DNA of 64,000 nt from Actinomadura barringtoniae. Lineage in GTDB: Bacteria; Actinomycetota; Actinomycetes; Streptosporangiales; Streptosporangiaceae. The stretch is taken from assembly GCF_017573505.1 (NCBI RefSeq), contig NZ_JAGEOJ010000005.1, positions 434,001-498,000 on the forward strand. Direction: 5' to 3'. The notes under the pieces are model-generated. The model was not told where the DNA came from, ran no database searches, and saw only the letters and a list, made by a program, of their open reading frames with translations. Every line of letters begins with the position of its first letter. Positions within the stretch are counted from its first letter, which is position 1. Positions 47,768-58,119 of the stretch are shown here, in pieces. A program made the position numbers and the translations under genes.

Positions 47768-48801
47768 ACAACCCTGTAGAGCTCGCCAAGGACGACGACC
47801 CGCCCAAGGCGGAGGACGCCCCGGGGACCGTGGAGGGCGCCGCGAGCGCAGCGGGGGCGGCGGAGGCGCGCGCCGCCCTGGCCGCCCTGCGCGCCGAGGT
47901 CGGCAAGACCGTCGTCGGCCAGGACTCGGTGGTCACCGGCCTGGTCATCGCGCTGCTGTGCCGCGGCCACGTGCTGCTGGAGGGCGTCCCGGGAACGGCC
48001 AAGACGCTGATGATCCGGACGCTGTCGCAGGCGCTCGACCTGGGCTTCAAGCGCGTCCAGTTCACCCCGGACCTCATGCCAGGCGACGTCACCGGCTCGC
48101 TGATCTACGACAACCGGACGGCGGAGTTCGAGTTCCGCGAGGGCCCGGTCTTCACCAACCTGCTCCTCGCCGACGAGATCAACCGGACGCCGCCGAAGAC
48201 CCAGGCCTCGCTCCTGGAGGCCATGGAGGAACGCCAGGTCTCGGTCGAGGGCTCGCCGCGCATGCTGCCCGACCCGTTCGTCGTCTGCGCCACACAGAAC
48301 CCGATCGAGTACGAGGGCACCTACCCGCTCCCCGAGGCGCAGCTGGACCGGTTCCTGCTGAAGCTGACCGTTCCGGTGCCGTCCCGCGACGACGAGATCG
48401 CGATGCTGCAGCGGCACGCCGCCGGGTTCGACCCGCGCGACCTGTCGCAGGTCAACGCGGTCGCGGGCGCCGCCGAGCTGGCCGCGGGCCGTGCCGCCGT
48501 ACGGACCGTTCACCTGGACCCGAAGGTCGCCGCCTACGTCGTGGACCTGTGCCGCGCGACCCGCCAGTCGCCGTCGCTCGCGCTCGGCGTCTCCCCGCGC
48601 GGCGCGACCGCGCTGCTGGCGACCTCGCGCGCCTGGGCGTGGCTGTCGGGCCGCGACTACGTGACGCCCGACGACGTGAAGGCGCTCGCGCGCCCCACCC
48701 TGCGGCACCGCGTCCAGCTGCGGCCCGAGGCCGAGCTGGAGGGCGCGACCGCCGACGGCGTGCTGGAGGGCATCCTCGCCCACGTCCCCGCCCCGCGCTG
48801 A
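47764..48801 (+). CDS. MoxR-family AAA+ ATPase
   Basis: This 345-aa chaperone-like ATPase has Walker A in LEGVPGTAKTLMIRTL, Walker B in LLLADEINRTPPKTQASLLEA, sensor 1 in FVVCATQNPIEYEGTYPLPE and an Arg-finger region in EAQLDRFLLKL. MoxR ATPases act with DUF58/VWA proteins in metal insertion or complex assembly. Start GTG at 47764 overlaps the previous stop; its own stop shares one base with the DUF58 ATG. Confidence 0.93.
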   Translation: MNNPVELAKDDDPPKAEDAPGTVEGAASAAGAAEARAALAALRAEVGKTVVGQDSVVTGLVIALLCRGHVLLEGVPGTAKTLMIRTLSQALDLGFKRVQFTPDLMPGDVTGSLIYDNRTAEFEFREGPVFTNLLLADEINRTPPKTQASLLEAMEERQVSVEGSPRMLPDPFVVCATQNPIEYEGTYPLPEAQLDRFLLKLTVPVPSRDDEIAMLQRHAAGFDPRDLSQVNAVAGAAELAAGRAAVRTVHLDPKVAAYVVDLCRATRQSPSLALGVSPRGATALLATSRAWAWLSGRDYVTPDDVKALARPTLRHRVQLRPEAELEGATADGVLEGILAHVPAPR

Positions 48802-50093
48802 TGGCGCTGACCGGGCGCCTGGCGCTGCTCGCGGCGCTCTGCGCACTGATCCCGATCGTCGCGCCGAGCTGGTGGACGCTGCTCGCGGTCTGGGGCGTGC
48901 TGCTGCTCGGCGTCGTGCTCGACCTCGCGCTCGCGGGGAACGTACGGGCGCTGCGCTTTCACCGCAGCGGCGACAAGAACGTGCGGCTCGGTGAGACCGC
49001 GCAGGTCGCGCTGACGGTCGAGAACCTCGGCAGCCGCCGCGTCAAGGCGCGGGTGCGCGACGCCTGGCCGCCGAGCGCGCAGGCCACGCCGCGTTCCGTC
49101 ACGGTGGACGTGCCCGCCGGGGAACGCCGCCGCGTCGACATGACGCTGGTCCCGTCCCGCCGCGGCGACAGCCAGGCGGTCACGGTCACGGTCCGTTCGG
49201 TCGGCCCGCTCGGCCTCGCCGCCCGGCAGCTGTCCCGCTCCGCGCCCTGGACCCTGCGCGTGCTCCCCGCGTTCCCGTCCCGCCGCCACCTGCCCGCCAA
49301 GCTGGCGCGGCTGCGCGAGCTGACCGGCCAGCACGTCGCGCTGATCCGCGGGCAGGGCACCGAGTTCGACTCGCTGCGCGAGTACGTGGACGGCGACGAC
49401 GTCCGCTCGATCGACTGGCGGGCCACCGCGCGCCGCGCCGACGTGGTCGTACGGACCTGGCGGCCCGAGCGCGACCGGCGGATCTACCTCGTCCTGGACA
49501 CCGGCCGCACCTCCGCCGGCCGCGTCGGCGACATCCCCCGGCTGGACTGCTCGATGGACGCCGCGCTGCTGCTCGGCGCGCTGGCCTCCCGCGCCGGCGA
49601 CCGGGTCGACCTGCTCGCCTACGACCGCCGCGTGCGCGCCCGCGTCGAGGGCTCCTCGCGTACCGAGGTGCTGCCCGCGATGGTGCAGGCCATGGCGCCG
49701 CTGGAGCCCGAGCTGATCGAGCTGGACGCGGCCGGGATGGTCTCCACGCTCATGTCCCGCGTACGGCAGCGCTGCCTGGTCGTCCTGCTCACCGAGCTGA
49801 ACACCGCCGCGATCGAGGAGGGCCTGCTGCCGCTCCTGCCGCAGCTGACCTCCCGGCACCTGCTCATGATCGCCGCCGTGTCCGACCCGCGCGTGGACGA
49901 GATGGCCGCCGCCCGCGGCGACCTGCCCGCCGTCTACGACGCCGCCTCCGCCGAACGCGCCCGCGCCGAACGCCGCCGCCTCACCGCCGAGCTCCGCAAG
50001 TACGGCGTCGAGGTCGTCGACGCCCCGCCCGAAGAGATCGCCCCCGCCCTCGCCGACGCCTACCTGGCCCTCAAGTCCGCCGGAAGGCTGTGA
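48801..50093 (+). CDS. DUF58-domain protein
   Basis: This 430-aa protein has two N-terminal hydrophobic helices (LALLAALCALIPIVAPSW, LLAVWGVLLLGVVLDLAL) and a C-terminal DUF58 domain with the signature GTEFDSLREYVDGDDVRSID and WRATARRADVVVRTWRPERD, followed by a VWA-like fold (RIYLVLDTGRTSAGRVGD). Start ATG at 48801 (TGATG overlap with moxR) is chosen; a long in-frame extension upstream is not coding. It is the last gene of the operon. Confidence 0.9.
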   Translation: MALTGRLALLAALCALIPIVAPSWWTLLAVWGVLLLGVVLDLALAGNVRALRFHRSGDKNVRLGETAQVALTVENLGSRRVKARVRDAWPPSAQATPRSVTVDVPAGERRRVDMTLVPSRRGDSQAVTVTVRSVGPLGLAARQLSRSAPWTLRVLPAFPSRRHLPAKLARLRELTGQHVALIRGQGTEFDSLREYVDGDDVRSIDWRATARRADVVVRTWRPERDRRIYLVLDTGRTSAGRVGDIPRLDCSMDAALLLGALASRAGDRVDLLAYDRRVRARVEGSSRTEVLPAMVQAMAPLEPELIELDAAGMVSTLMSRVRQRCLVVLLTELNTAAIEEGLLPLLPQLTSRHLLMIAAVSDPRVDEMAAARGDLPAVYDAASAERARAERRRLTAELRKYGVEVVDAPPEEIAPALADAYLALKSAGRL

Positions 50094-50115
50094 TTTTGGC
50101 ATTGCCCTCGGCGTC

Positions 50116-50130
50116 GGGCGCAGAGCGCCC
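50116..50130 (+). terminator. Small stem-loop after the DUF58 operon
   Basis: GGGCGC-AGA-GCGCCC, 22 bp after the DUF58 stop, followed by a pyrimidine-rich stretch (TCCTTCC). Confidence 0.5.
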
Positions 50131-50265
50131 TCCTTCCACGGGCAACGCGGCGATCGCTGGCATCGCGCCCGGCTCGCCTGGCGGCTCGCTCCGCGATCAG
50201 TTCCTCGCAGGCTCGGAACTGCCTTCGGACGCGATCGCAACGCTGGAGGTGGGTGGGTGGTGTCT

Positions 50266-51261
50266 CTAACCGCTGACGGGGGCGAGGTCGGGCTGGTCGG
50301 CGGTGTCGCCTGTCTCGCCCTCGCGTGCGGCGCGGCGGCCGAGCACGATGACGTACGTCAGGAAGGCCGACCAGGCGATCACGCCGATGCCGACCCGGAG
50401 CCAGGTCGTGTGCACCCAGCCGGTCACGAAGCCCTCGATCAGGCCGGAGACGAACAGGACGCCGACCAGGCCGATGGCGATGCTGATGGTCGCGCGGCCC
50501 TCCTCGGCGAGTGCCTGGCCGCGCGTACGGCCGCCGGGGTCGATGACCGTCCAGCCGAGCCGCATGCCCGCCGCGCACGCCAGGTAGACGCCGGTGAGCT
50601 CCAGCAGGCCGTGCGGCAGGATCAGCCCGAAGAAGACGTCGCCCTTGCCGTAGGCGAACATCAGCCCGGCCGACAGGCCCAGGTTGGCCTGGTTGGACAG
50701 CAGCGCGAAGACCGCCGGGATGCCGAGCAGGATCCCGAAGATCACCGCCATCGCGGACACCCAGGCGTTGTTGATCCAGACCTGGAACGCGAACGAGGAC
50801 GCCGAGTGCTCGGTGTAGTAGTTGGCGAAGTCGTGCTCGACCAGCTGGCGGGCCTGGTAGTCGCTGAGCAGCGAGGCCTGCACCTCATGGCTGTGCACCA
50901 CCCAGATCGCCAGGGCCAGCGCGAACAGGTTGCCGACGACCGCGTTCCCCAGCCACCACCAGCGCATCCGGTACGCCGCCGCCGGGAACGAGCGGGTCAG
51001 GAAGCGCGAGGCGTCCCGCCACAGCGGCGCCTGCGCTCCCGCCACGGCGGCGCGGCCCCGGGCGACCAGCTGCGACAGCCGGCCGACCAGCATCGGGTCG
51101 GGCGAGCTGGACCGCACCACCGACAGGTGGGTCGCGGCCCGCTGGTACAGCTCGACGAGCTCGTCGACCTCGGCGCCCTGGAGCTTACGGCTGTTGTTGA
51201 TCAGCTGCTCGAGGCGCAGCCACTCGCCGTTATGGGCGGCCACGTAGGCATCGACGTCCAC
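50266..51261 (-). CDS. Stage II sporulation protein M (SpoIIM) family membrane protein
   Basis: This 331-aa protein has a soluble helical N-terminal third (LEQLINNSRKLQGAEVDELV, YQRAATHLSVVRSSSPD) and five or six membrane helices after residue 95. The conserved core is FAFQVWINNAWVSAMAVIFG and FFGLILPHGLLELTGVYLA, typical of SpoIIM. It converges with the DUF58 operon and diverges from the RDD gene. The MoxR/DUF58/SpoIIM/RDD set is a known actinobacterial neighbourhood whose function is unclear. A role in sporulation here is not shown. Confidence 0.88.
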   Translation of the reverse strand: MDVDAYVAAHNGEWLRLEQLINNSRKLQGAEVDELVELYQRAATHLSVVRSSSPDPMLVGRLSQLVARGRAAVAGAQAPLWRDASRFLTRSFPAAAYRMRWWWLGNAVVGNLFALALAIWVVHSHEVQASLLSDYQARQLVEHDFANYYTEHSASSFAFQVWINNAWVSAMAVIFGILLGIPAVFALLSNQANLGLSAGLMFAYGKGDVFFGLILPHGLLELTGVYLACAAGMRLGWTVIDPGGRTRGQALAEEGRATISIAIGLVGVLFVSGLIEGFVTGWVHTTWLRVGIGVIAWSAFLTYVIVLGRRAAREGETGDTADQPDLAPVSG

Positions 51262-51329
51262 CCGCCGAGGTTAGCGGTTCGACGGACCGACCGGGCAAAA
51301 TGGACCCCAGACCCGACCCAGGAGGACGC

Positions 51330-52619
51330 ATGGCCGAGCTAGTCACCGGTGAGGCCGTCGCGCTCGAGATCCGGGTCGCGCGGCTGGCCAGCCGGGGCTG
51401 CGCCCTCCTGATCGACGTGATGCTCCAGGTGGTCCTGCTCAACTTCGCGATCTACCTGACCAGCCTCACGGCGCTGGTGGCCGACGAGGCGTGGTCGGTC
51501 GGGCTCGCGATCCTGGCCACCGCGGCGGTGCTGGTCGGCTACCCGTGCACGTTCGAGACGCTGTCGCGGGGCCGGACGCTGGGCAAGCTGGCGCTCGGGC
51601 TGCGCGTGGTGGCCGACGACGGCGGCCCGATCCGGTTCCGGCAGGCGCTCGTACGGGCGTTCGCCGGGGTGCTGGAGTTCTGGATGCTGTACGGGTCGCC
51701 CGCGCTGATCGCCTCGCTGTTCAGCAAGCGCGGCAAGCGGCTCGGCGACCTGTTCGCCGGAACGATCGTCATCCAGGAGCGGGTGCCCGCCTCCTCGATC
51801 CTCGGCCCGGTCGCGGTGATGCCGCCGCAACTGGCCGGCTGGGCGCGCACGCTGGAGCTGTCGCAGATCTCCGACGAGCTGGCGATGAACGCCCGGCAGT
51901 ACTTGGCCCGGTTCTGGGACCTGCTTCCTGAGGTGCGCGACGCGCTGGGGCAGCGGCTGGCCGACCAGGTGACGGCCCGGGTGAGCCCGCCTCCGCCGCC
52001 GGGGGTGCGCCCGGAGATCCTGCTGTCCGCCGTGATGGCCGAACGCCGCCAGCGCGAGGAATGGCGCCTGGCCCAGCGCCGGGCCCGCCGGATGCGGATC
52101 GCAGGCCAGCCCGTCACCATGTGGCAGCCCACCCCCATGGCTGCGGCCATGGCCGTAGCGGGAGGCCCTCCGCAGCAGATGCAGCCCCAGGGCCCGCCCG
52201 CTCCTCCCCCGTTCAGCTCCCCTGCCCCTGGGCAGCCCCGTTTCCTGCCGCCTCCCAACTATGGCTCCGGCCCGTACCAGGAAGTCCTGGGCCCGCCCAG
52301 GCCACAGGGCCCCTGGCAGGGCCCACCCCAGGGCCCGCCTCAAGGTCCGCCACAGGGGCCACCTCAAGGCCCGCCGCAGGGACCGCCCGGCCGCCCTGGC
52401 CCGCCGTATGGCCAGCCCCCACAAGGCCAGCCATACGGCCCGCCTCAGGGACCGCCGCAAGGTCAGCCTTATGGCCCACCGCAGGGCCCGCCCCCGCAAT
52501 GGCCTCAGCAAGGACCACCCCCGCAAGGCCAGCCGCCCCAGGGACCGCCCTACGGCCCGCCCCAGGGACCGCCTCCGTACGGGCGCCCCTACGGTGAACC
52601 ACCGCAGGACCGGCGCTAG
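51330..52619 (+). CDS. RDD-family membrane protein with a GPPQ-repeat tail
   Basis: This 429-aa protein has an RDD domain in the first 170 residues (VARLASRGCALLIDVMLQVV, then GRTLGKLALGLRVVADDGGP) with three to four membrane helices. The rest is cytoplasmic: a helical part (RQYLARFWDLLPEVRDALGQ) and a Pro/Gln/Gly tail of about 150 residues with QGPP repeats. The ATG at 51330 has AGGAGG just upstream; the ATG at 51300 has none. Confidence 0.85.
   Translation: MAELVTGEAVALEIRVARLASRGCALLIDVMLQVVLLNFAIYLTSLTALVADEAWSVGLAILATAAVLVGYPCTFETLSRGRTLGKLALGLRVVADDGGPIRFRQALVRAFAGVLEFWMLYGSPALIASLFSKRGKRLGDLFAGTIVIQERVPASSILGPVAVMPPQLAGWARTLELSQISDELAMNARQYLARFWDLLPEVRDALGQRLADQVTARVSPPPPPGVRPEILLSAVMAERRQREEWRLAQRRARRMRIAGQPVTMWQPTPMAAAMAVAGGPPQQMQPQGPPAPPPFSSPAPGQPRFLPPPNYGSGPYQEVLGPPRPQGPWQGPPQGPPQGPPQGPPQGPPQGPPGRPGPPYGQPPQGQPYGPPQGPPQGQPYGPPQGPPPQWPQQGPPPQGQPPQGPPYGPPQGPPPYGRPYGEPPQDRR
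52317..52388 (+). repeat. In-frame tandem repeat, 6 x 12 bp, in the RDD gene
   Basis: Six 12-bp units of the pattern CAGGGCCCGCCT, with third-base changes, encode QGPP. The substitutions are mostly synonymous, so the peptide is more conserved than the DNA. Confidence 0.92.
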
Positions 52620-52750
52620 GCGCGCTGGCCCTGGCTAGAGCTGACGCCCGCATTCGCACGCGAGCGCGCTACCTTCGCCTGGGGGCGACGCCGAAGGCGA
52701 GCCTCCAGGCGAAGACGGCGAAGCCGTGTCGGGCTCGCCGCTTTTGCGGT

Positions 52751-52782
52751 TCGGGCCCGGAGCCGCCAGGCTCCGGGCCCGA
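52751..52782. terminator. 14-bp stem terminator between the RDD and carboxypeptidase genes
   Basis: TCGGGCCCGGAGCC (52751-52764) pairs exactly with GGCTCCGGGCCCGA (52769-52782), tetraloop GCCA. It lies just past the carboxypeptidase stop. Confidence 0.85.
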
Positions 52783-52795
52783 GGCCGGAAAAGAA

Positions 52796-54073
52796 TCAAG
52801 CACTGCAGTATTGGGCCTGCTTGCCGATGGCGCGGTACGGGCAGTCCGCGTATTCGGTCAGCGTGAGCAGGGCGTTGCGGTTGTTGCTGACGAGGCTGTC
52901 GATCTGCGAGGGCGGCGGGTAGAAGCTGCTGCCCGCGAGCTCGACGGTGAACGAGAAGAGCCGCTGGGTGCCCGAACGCTGCGTTCCCCACGTCCAGTCG
53001 TCGGTCGTGCCGTCGGTGATGTACAGGTCACTCGACTGTTCGGGCGTGTAGCCGTTGCTCTGGGCCATCTGCGTTCCGATGGTGCGGTGCGTGGCCTCTT
53101 CATCGGAGGTCATCGTTCCGGGGACCGTGTTGGAGTAGGTGTAGCCGAACGGCCAGAGCACCAGCTTGGCGTTGGAGTGGATGTCCAGGAACAGCTTCAG
53201 CTGCTGCACGCCGTTGACGATGCGGCTGTTGACGAAGTTCATCATGACGTTGGTCTCGGGCGCCGACGCCGCGCTCGGGCCGCGGTAGGTCTCGCTGGAC
53301 CCGTTGCCCGACGAGCCTCCGCAGCAGCCCCACTTGTAGGGGAAGTTGCGGTTCAGGTCGGTGCCGATGGAGGTGGAGTTCGGCTGGCGGTTCTTGCGCC
53401 ACATCCGGCCCGGCTGGGTGTCGCTGGTCATGTCGTAGACCTGGCCGTCCGGGTTCATGATCGGGATGATGTAGATCTCCCGGCTGTTCACGATGTCGGT
53501 GATGCGGGCCGTGGAGTTGTACTGCTTGGTCAGGATCCCGATCAGGTCGAGCGCCTGCTCGTCGGTGATCCGCTCGCGCGCGTGAATGTTGGCGATGTAG
53601 AGCACCTCGGGCTCGGCCTCGTCGGTGTTCACGTTGTCGCTGATCTTCACGCCGACGATGTCGCGGCCCTGGTAGGACTTGCCGAAGACCACCTTCTTGG
53701 CGATCTGCGGGTAGTTGGCGACCGTCTGGTCGATCTCCGCCAGCGTCTCGGCGTAGGTGTGGTACGAGGTGGCGGCCAGCCCCGGCACCGGCTTCTCGGC
53801 CGGCAGCGCGCTGAGCTTCAGGCCGAGCCGCTTGATCGCGGCGACCTCGGCGGGGATGGCGCTGACCTCCACCGAGCCGTCGTCGCGTACGCGGTCGATC
53901 GACGCGCCGGTGCGGGCGAGGCCGGACCGCTGCTGCGGGGTCTTCGCGCCGGTGACGAGGTAGCGGTGCGAACCGGGGTCGGGGGCGGCCTGGGCGATGG
54001 GTTGCATCGCCGTGACCATGACGAGCGCCGCGAGCGCGGCGATGAGCGTCGCGAACCTACGGGGGATCACCAT
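52796..54073 (-). CDS. Secreted M14 zinc carboxypeptidase
   Basis: This 425-aa exported enzyme starts with a Sec signal (MVIPRRFATLIAALAALVMV, cleavage near AQAAPDP), then an inhibitory propeptide-like part to about residue 105, then the M14 domain. Zinc ligands lie in ANIHARERITDEQ (HxxE) and FLDIHSNAKLVLWP (His); the substrate Arg/Asn region is GTDLNRNFPYKWGCCGG, and the catalytic Glu lies in FSFTVELAGSSFYPPP. It belongs to the carboxypeptidase A/T type of actinomycetes (CPA/CPB-like, ZnCp T family). A C-terminal Cys pair (ADCPYRAIGKQAQYC) probably forms a disulfide. Confidence 0.92.
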   Translation of the reverse strand: MVIPRRFATLIAALAALVMVTAMQPIAQAAPDPGSHRYLVTGAKTPQQRSGLARTGASIDRVRDDGSVEVSAIPAEVAAIKRLGLKLSALPAEKPVPGLAATSYHTYAETLAEIDQTVANYPQIAKKVVFGKSYQGRDIVGVKISDNVNTDEAEPEVLYIANIHARERITDEQALDLIGILTKQYNSTARITDIVNSREIYIIPIMNPDGQVYDMTSDTQPGRMWRKNRQPNSTSIGTDLNRNFPYKWGCCGGSSGNGSSETYRGPSAASAPETNVMMNFVNSRIVNGVQQLKLFLDIHSNAKLVLWPFGYTYSNTVPGTMTSDEEATHRTIGTQMAQSNGYTPEQSSDLYITDGTTDDWTWGTQRSGTQRLFSFTVELAGSSFYPPPSQIDSLVSNNRNALLTLTEYADCPYRAIGKQAQYCSA

Positions 54074-54167
54074 GTGCGGGACGATGAACCGGTTCGGGGG
54101 TTTTTACAATGGATTCAGTTCCAATCAAAACCGCATTGAAATTTCAGCGGCGCGAACTGAAAACCTC

Positions 54168-54746
54168 TTAGGCGAGGGCGAGATTCGGCGGTGACTCGAG
54201 CTCGGTGAGCTCGATCCCGGGCGCGTCCAGCACCACGTCCCCGGCAAGGTGCACGAACGTCACCTCACCGGTCGCCAGGTCGGTCACCTCGTACCGTTCC
54301 ACCGGCAGCGGCGCGGTGTCGGTCTCGTGCGTCTCGGTCCCGGCCAGCCGCCAGCGCCACAGCTCGGTCAGCGCCGAGAGCGGCCCGCTCAGCCGTACGA
54401 GCCGTACATCGGCCTGCTCGCCCGCCTCCAGCCGCAACGACCGCGCGATCGCGACCAGGAACCCGGGCGACTCCCCCACGAACCCCGCGGCGCGCTCGCC
54501 ATGCTCGACGGCCTCATCACCGCCGCCGCGCACCCAGGCCAGATCGTGTCCGGTCACCCCGCCGCGCAGCCACCAGTCCGGCACCCGGACCTCGACGCGG
54601 ATCTGCCGCCAGCGCCCGTCCACGACGAGATCGACCCGCTGGCCGTCGGCGCGTTCACCCACGTACCGCCATCCACCGGGGCCGGGCGCGCACTGGAAGC
54701 GCTCCGCGAGCTCCTCCTCCAGATGCAGGTACGTTCCACGCGGCAC
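54168..54746 (-). CDS. Conserved hypothetical protein
   Basis: This 192-aa soluble protein is of unknown family. It starts MPRGTYLHLEEELAERFQC and contains a beta-rich central part (VDLVVDGRWRQIRVEVRVPD) and VERYEVTDLATGEVTFVHLA near the end, suggestive of a beta-barrel or duplicated beta domain. No signal or membrane helix is seen. It lies alone between the carboxypeptidase and a small secreted protein gene. Third-position G/C bias supports it as coding. Confidence 0.65.
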   Translation of the reverse strand: MPRGTYLHLEEELAERFQCAPGPGGWRYVGERADGQRVDLVVDGRWRQIRVEVRVPDWWLRGGVTGHDLAWVRGGGDEAVEHGERAAGFVGESPGFLVAIARSLRLEAGEQADVRLVRLSGPLSALTELWRWRLAGTETHETDTAPLPVERYEVTDLATGEVTFVHLAGDVVLDAPGIELTELESPPNLALA

Positions 54747-54900
54747 GCGAAGGACCCTACAGCAGCGACCTCGTCAACCCTTGCCCTGCGACGGAACCTC
54801 CCGTGGGCACAACCTGCAAACGATCTTGAAGCCCATGGGCTTTCCGGCGCCACGGTGTAATGATCTTGGTCACACCTCCCCGCAGCGGAGGAGAGCACGG

Positions 54901-55119
54901 ATGCGCGTACGAGCAGCAGTCGTAACCCTCGGAATCGCCGGCCTGACCCTGGGCACGCTCACCACGCCCGCGCACGCGAGCAGCTGGACGCCCGCCGGCG
55001 TCTTCAAGACCAAGTACGCGTGCGTCGACGCCGGTCAGGCCTATGTGCGGGAGGGGTGGAACGAATACTCCTGCACGACGACCAAGCCCCCGTCGACCTA
55101 TTCGCTCTGGATCCGGTGA
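54901..55119 (+). CDS. Small secreted protein, 72 aa
   Basis: The protein has a clear Sec signal (RAAVVTLGIAGLTLGTLTTP, cleavage near AHA-SSW) leaving a mature peptide of about 44 residues with two Cys (YACVDAG and YSCTTT) that can form one disulfide. The start ATG follows GGAGGA. Function is unknown; it resembles short extracellular peptides common in actinomycetes. A 13-bp stem terminator follows. Confidence 0.75.
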   Translation: MRVRAAVVTLGIAGLTLGTLTTPAHASSWTPAGVFKTKYACVDAGQAYVREGWNEYSCTTTKPPSTYSLWIR

Positions 55120-55171
55120 CCCTCTCCCCCCGAGAGTCACTCACTCTCTGAGAGTCGCTCTCTCCCTGAGA

Positions 55172-55208
55172 TGCGGCGCGGCCTCCACCCCCGGAAGGCC
55201 GCGCCGCA
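55172..55208. terminator. 13-bp stem terminator between the small secreted protein and ahcY-like genes
   Basis: TGCGGCGCGGCCT (55172-55184) pairs exactly with AGGCCGCGCCGCA (55196-55208) over an 11-nt loop. Just before it are short repeats of GAGAGTCACTC/GAGAGTCGCTC. Confidence 0.8.
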
Positions 55209-55214
55209 GCACGT

Positions 55215-56471
55215 TCAGGAGCCGATTCGCCAGGAGTGGAGGTATTCCTCCTGGTCGGGGGTGAGGGTGTCGATGCCGATCGCCATGGAGGCGAGCTTGA
55301 GCCCGGCCACCTCGGTGTCGATCTCCTTGGGAACGTCGTGCAGGGCCGGTTCGAGGTTCTGGTGTTCCTTGGCCAGCCAGGCGCAGGTGAGGGCCTGGTC
55401 GGCGAACGACATGTCCATGACGGCGGCGGGGTGGCCCTCGGCCGCGGTCAGGTTGACCAGGCGCCCCTCGGCCAGCAGGACGAGCCGGCGCCCGTCGGAC
55501 AGCACGTACTCATCGGCGAGAGGACGGGAGTCGCGGTGCACCTCGACGGCCAGGTCGCCGAGGCCGCGTACGTCGATCTCCACGTCGAAGTGTCCGGAAT
55601 TGGCGAGGATCGCGCCGTCCTTCATGACCGCGAAGTGCTCGGCGGTCACGACGTCGCGGTTGCCGGTGACGGTGATGAACACGTCGCCGTGCGCGGCGGC
55701 CTCGGCCATCGGCTCGACGCCGAAGCCCTGGAGCGCCGCGTCCAGCGCCTTGACCGGGTCGATCTCGGTCACGACCACGCGGGCGCCGAGGCCGCGGGCG
55801 CGCTCGGCCAGGCCACGGCCGCAGTAGCCGAAGCCCGCGATCACGACCGTCTTGCCCGCGAGAAGGGTGTTGGTGGCCCGGATGATGCCGTCGAGCGTGG
55901 ACTGGCCGGTGCCGTAGCGGTTGTCGAACATGTGCTTGGTGTCGGTGTCGTTCACCGCCACCATCGGGAACCGCAGCGCGCCCTCCAGCGCCATCTGGTG
56001 CAGCCGGATCACGCCGGTGGTGGTCTCCTCGCAGCCGCCCTTGACCGTTCCGATCAGGTCGCTGCGGTCGGTGTGCAGGGTGTTGACCAGGTCGCAGCCG
56101 TCGTCCAGGACCAGGTCGGGGCCGGTCTCCAGCGCCTGGTGGATGTGCCGGTAGTAGCCCTCGCGGTCGATGCCCGAGCGCGCGAATACCTCCGCGCCGT
56201 ACTCGTGCGCGAGCGCGGCGGCGGTGTCGTCCTGCGTGGACAGCGGGTTGGAGGCGGCCAGCGCGACGCTCGCGCCGCCGGCCTGCAGGGTGCGGATGAG
56301 GTTGGCGGTCTCGGTCGTGACGTGCATGCACGCCGCGATCTTCAGCCCGTCCAGCGGCCTGTCGACGGCGAACCGCTCGCGGATCTGCCGCAGCACCGGC
56401 ATGCTCCGGTCGGCCCACTCGATCCGCTTGGTGCCCTCGTACGCCAGCGAGGCGTCGGCGATGTCGCTCAT
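55215..56471 (-). CDS. Short (archaeal/Thermotoga-type) S-adenosylhomocysteine hydrolase paralogue
   Basis: This 418-aa NAD-dependent hydrolase has IAACMHVTTETANLIRTLQA, DLVLDDGCDLVNTLHTDR, KGGCEETTTGVIRLHQMALE, the NAD site VVIAGFGYCGRGLAERARGL and ILANSGHFDVEIDVRG. It lacks the roughly 40-residue insertion of the usual bacterial enzyme and the C-terminal KPDHYRY; instead it ends DQEEYLHSWRIGS, as in archaeal and Thermotoga forms. Some such forms prefer S-inosylhomocysteine; substrate here is unknown. The ATG at 56471 follows GGAGGG. It is encoded 93 bp downstream of the canonical ahcY. Confidence 0.88.
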   Translation of the reverse strand: MSDIADASLAYEGTKRIEWADRSMPVLRQIRERFAVDRPLDGLKIAACMHVTTETANLIRTLQAGGASVALAASNPLSTQDDTAAALAHEYGAEVFARSGIDREGYYRHIHQALETGPDLVLDDGCDLVNTLHTDRSDLIGTVKGGCEETTTGVIRLHQMALEGALRFPMVAVNDTDTKHMFDNRYGTGQSTLDGIIRATNTLLAGKTVVIAGFGYCGRGLAERARGLGARVVVTEIDPVKALDAALQGFGVEPMAEAAAHGDVFITVTGNRDVVTAEHFAVMKDGAILANSGHFDVEIDVRGLGDLAVEVHRDSRPLADEYVLSDGRRLVLLAEGRLVNLTAAEGHPAAVMDMSFADQALTCAWLAKEHQNLEPALHDVPKEIDTEVAGLKLASMAIGIDTLTPDQEEYLHSWRIGS

Positions 56472-56563
56472 CTTTCCCTCCAACCGCAAGCCGCCGTACC
56501 CCCGGCGCGGGTGGCGCGGGCGTACGGCGGCGGAACGCTAACCGATCTTTATCGGATCACCGG

Positions 56564-57994
<1,431 letters not shown>

Positions 57995-58089
57995 GCTTAC
58001 GTAGCTCCTTGCAGTCCACGACCGTCGAGGTTGAGTCCGCCCGCGAGTCTAAGGGCGGCCTAACCCGAATCGCACGGCCGGAGGCGACT

Positions 58090-58111
58090 TTCTAACAGAA
58101 ATTTGTCAGAA
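58090..58111. promoter_or_regulatory. Candidate MerR operator between ahcY and merR
   Basis: TTCTAACA (58090-58097) and TGTCAGAA (58104-58111) form an inverted repeat with one mismatch over a 6-bp spacer, 8 bp before the merR ATG. It is AT-rich against its surroundings. Operator role is inferred. Confidence 0.45.
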
Positions 58112-58119
58112 TCAGCTCC

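Noticed and set aside
57995..58119. Possible SAH or SAM riboswitch upstream of ahcY
   Set aside because: The 125-bp gap shows none of the conserved SAH-riboswitch core bases, and the short distance to merR leaves little room; only the MerR-like inverted repeat is visible.
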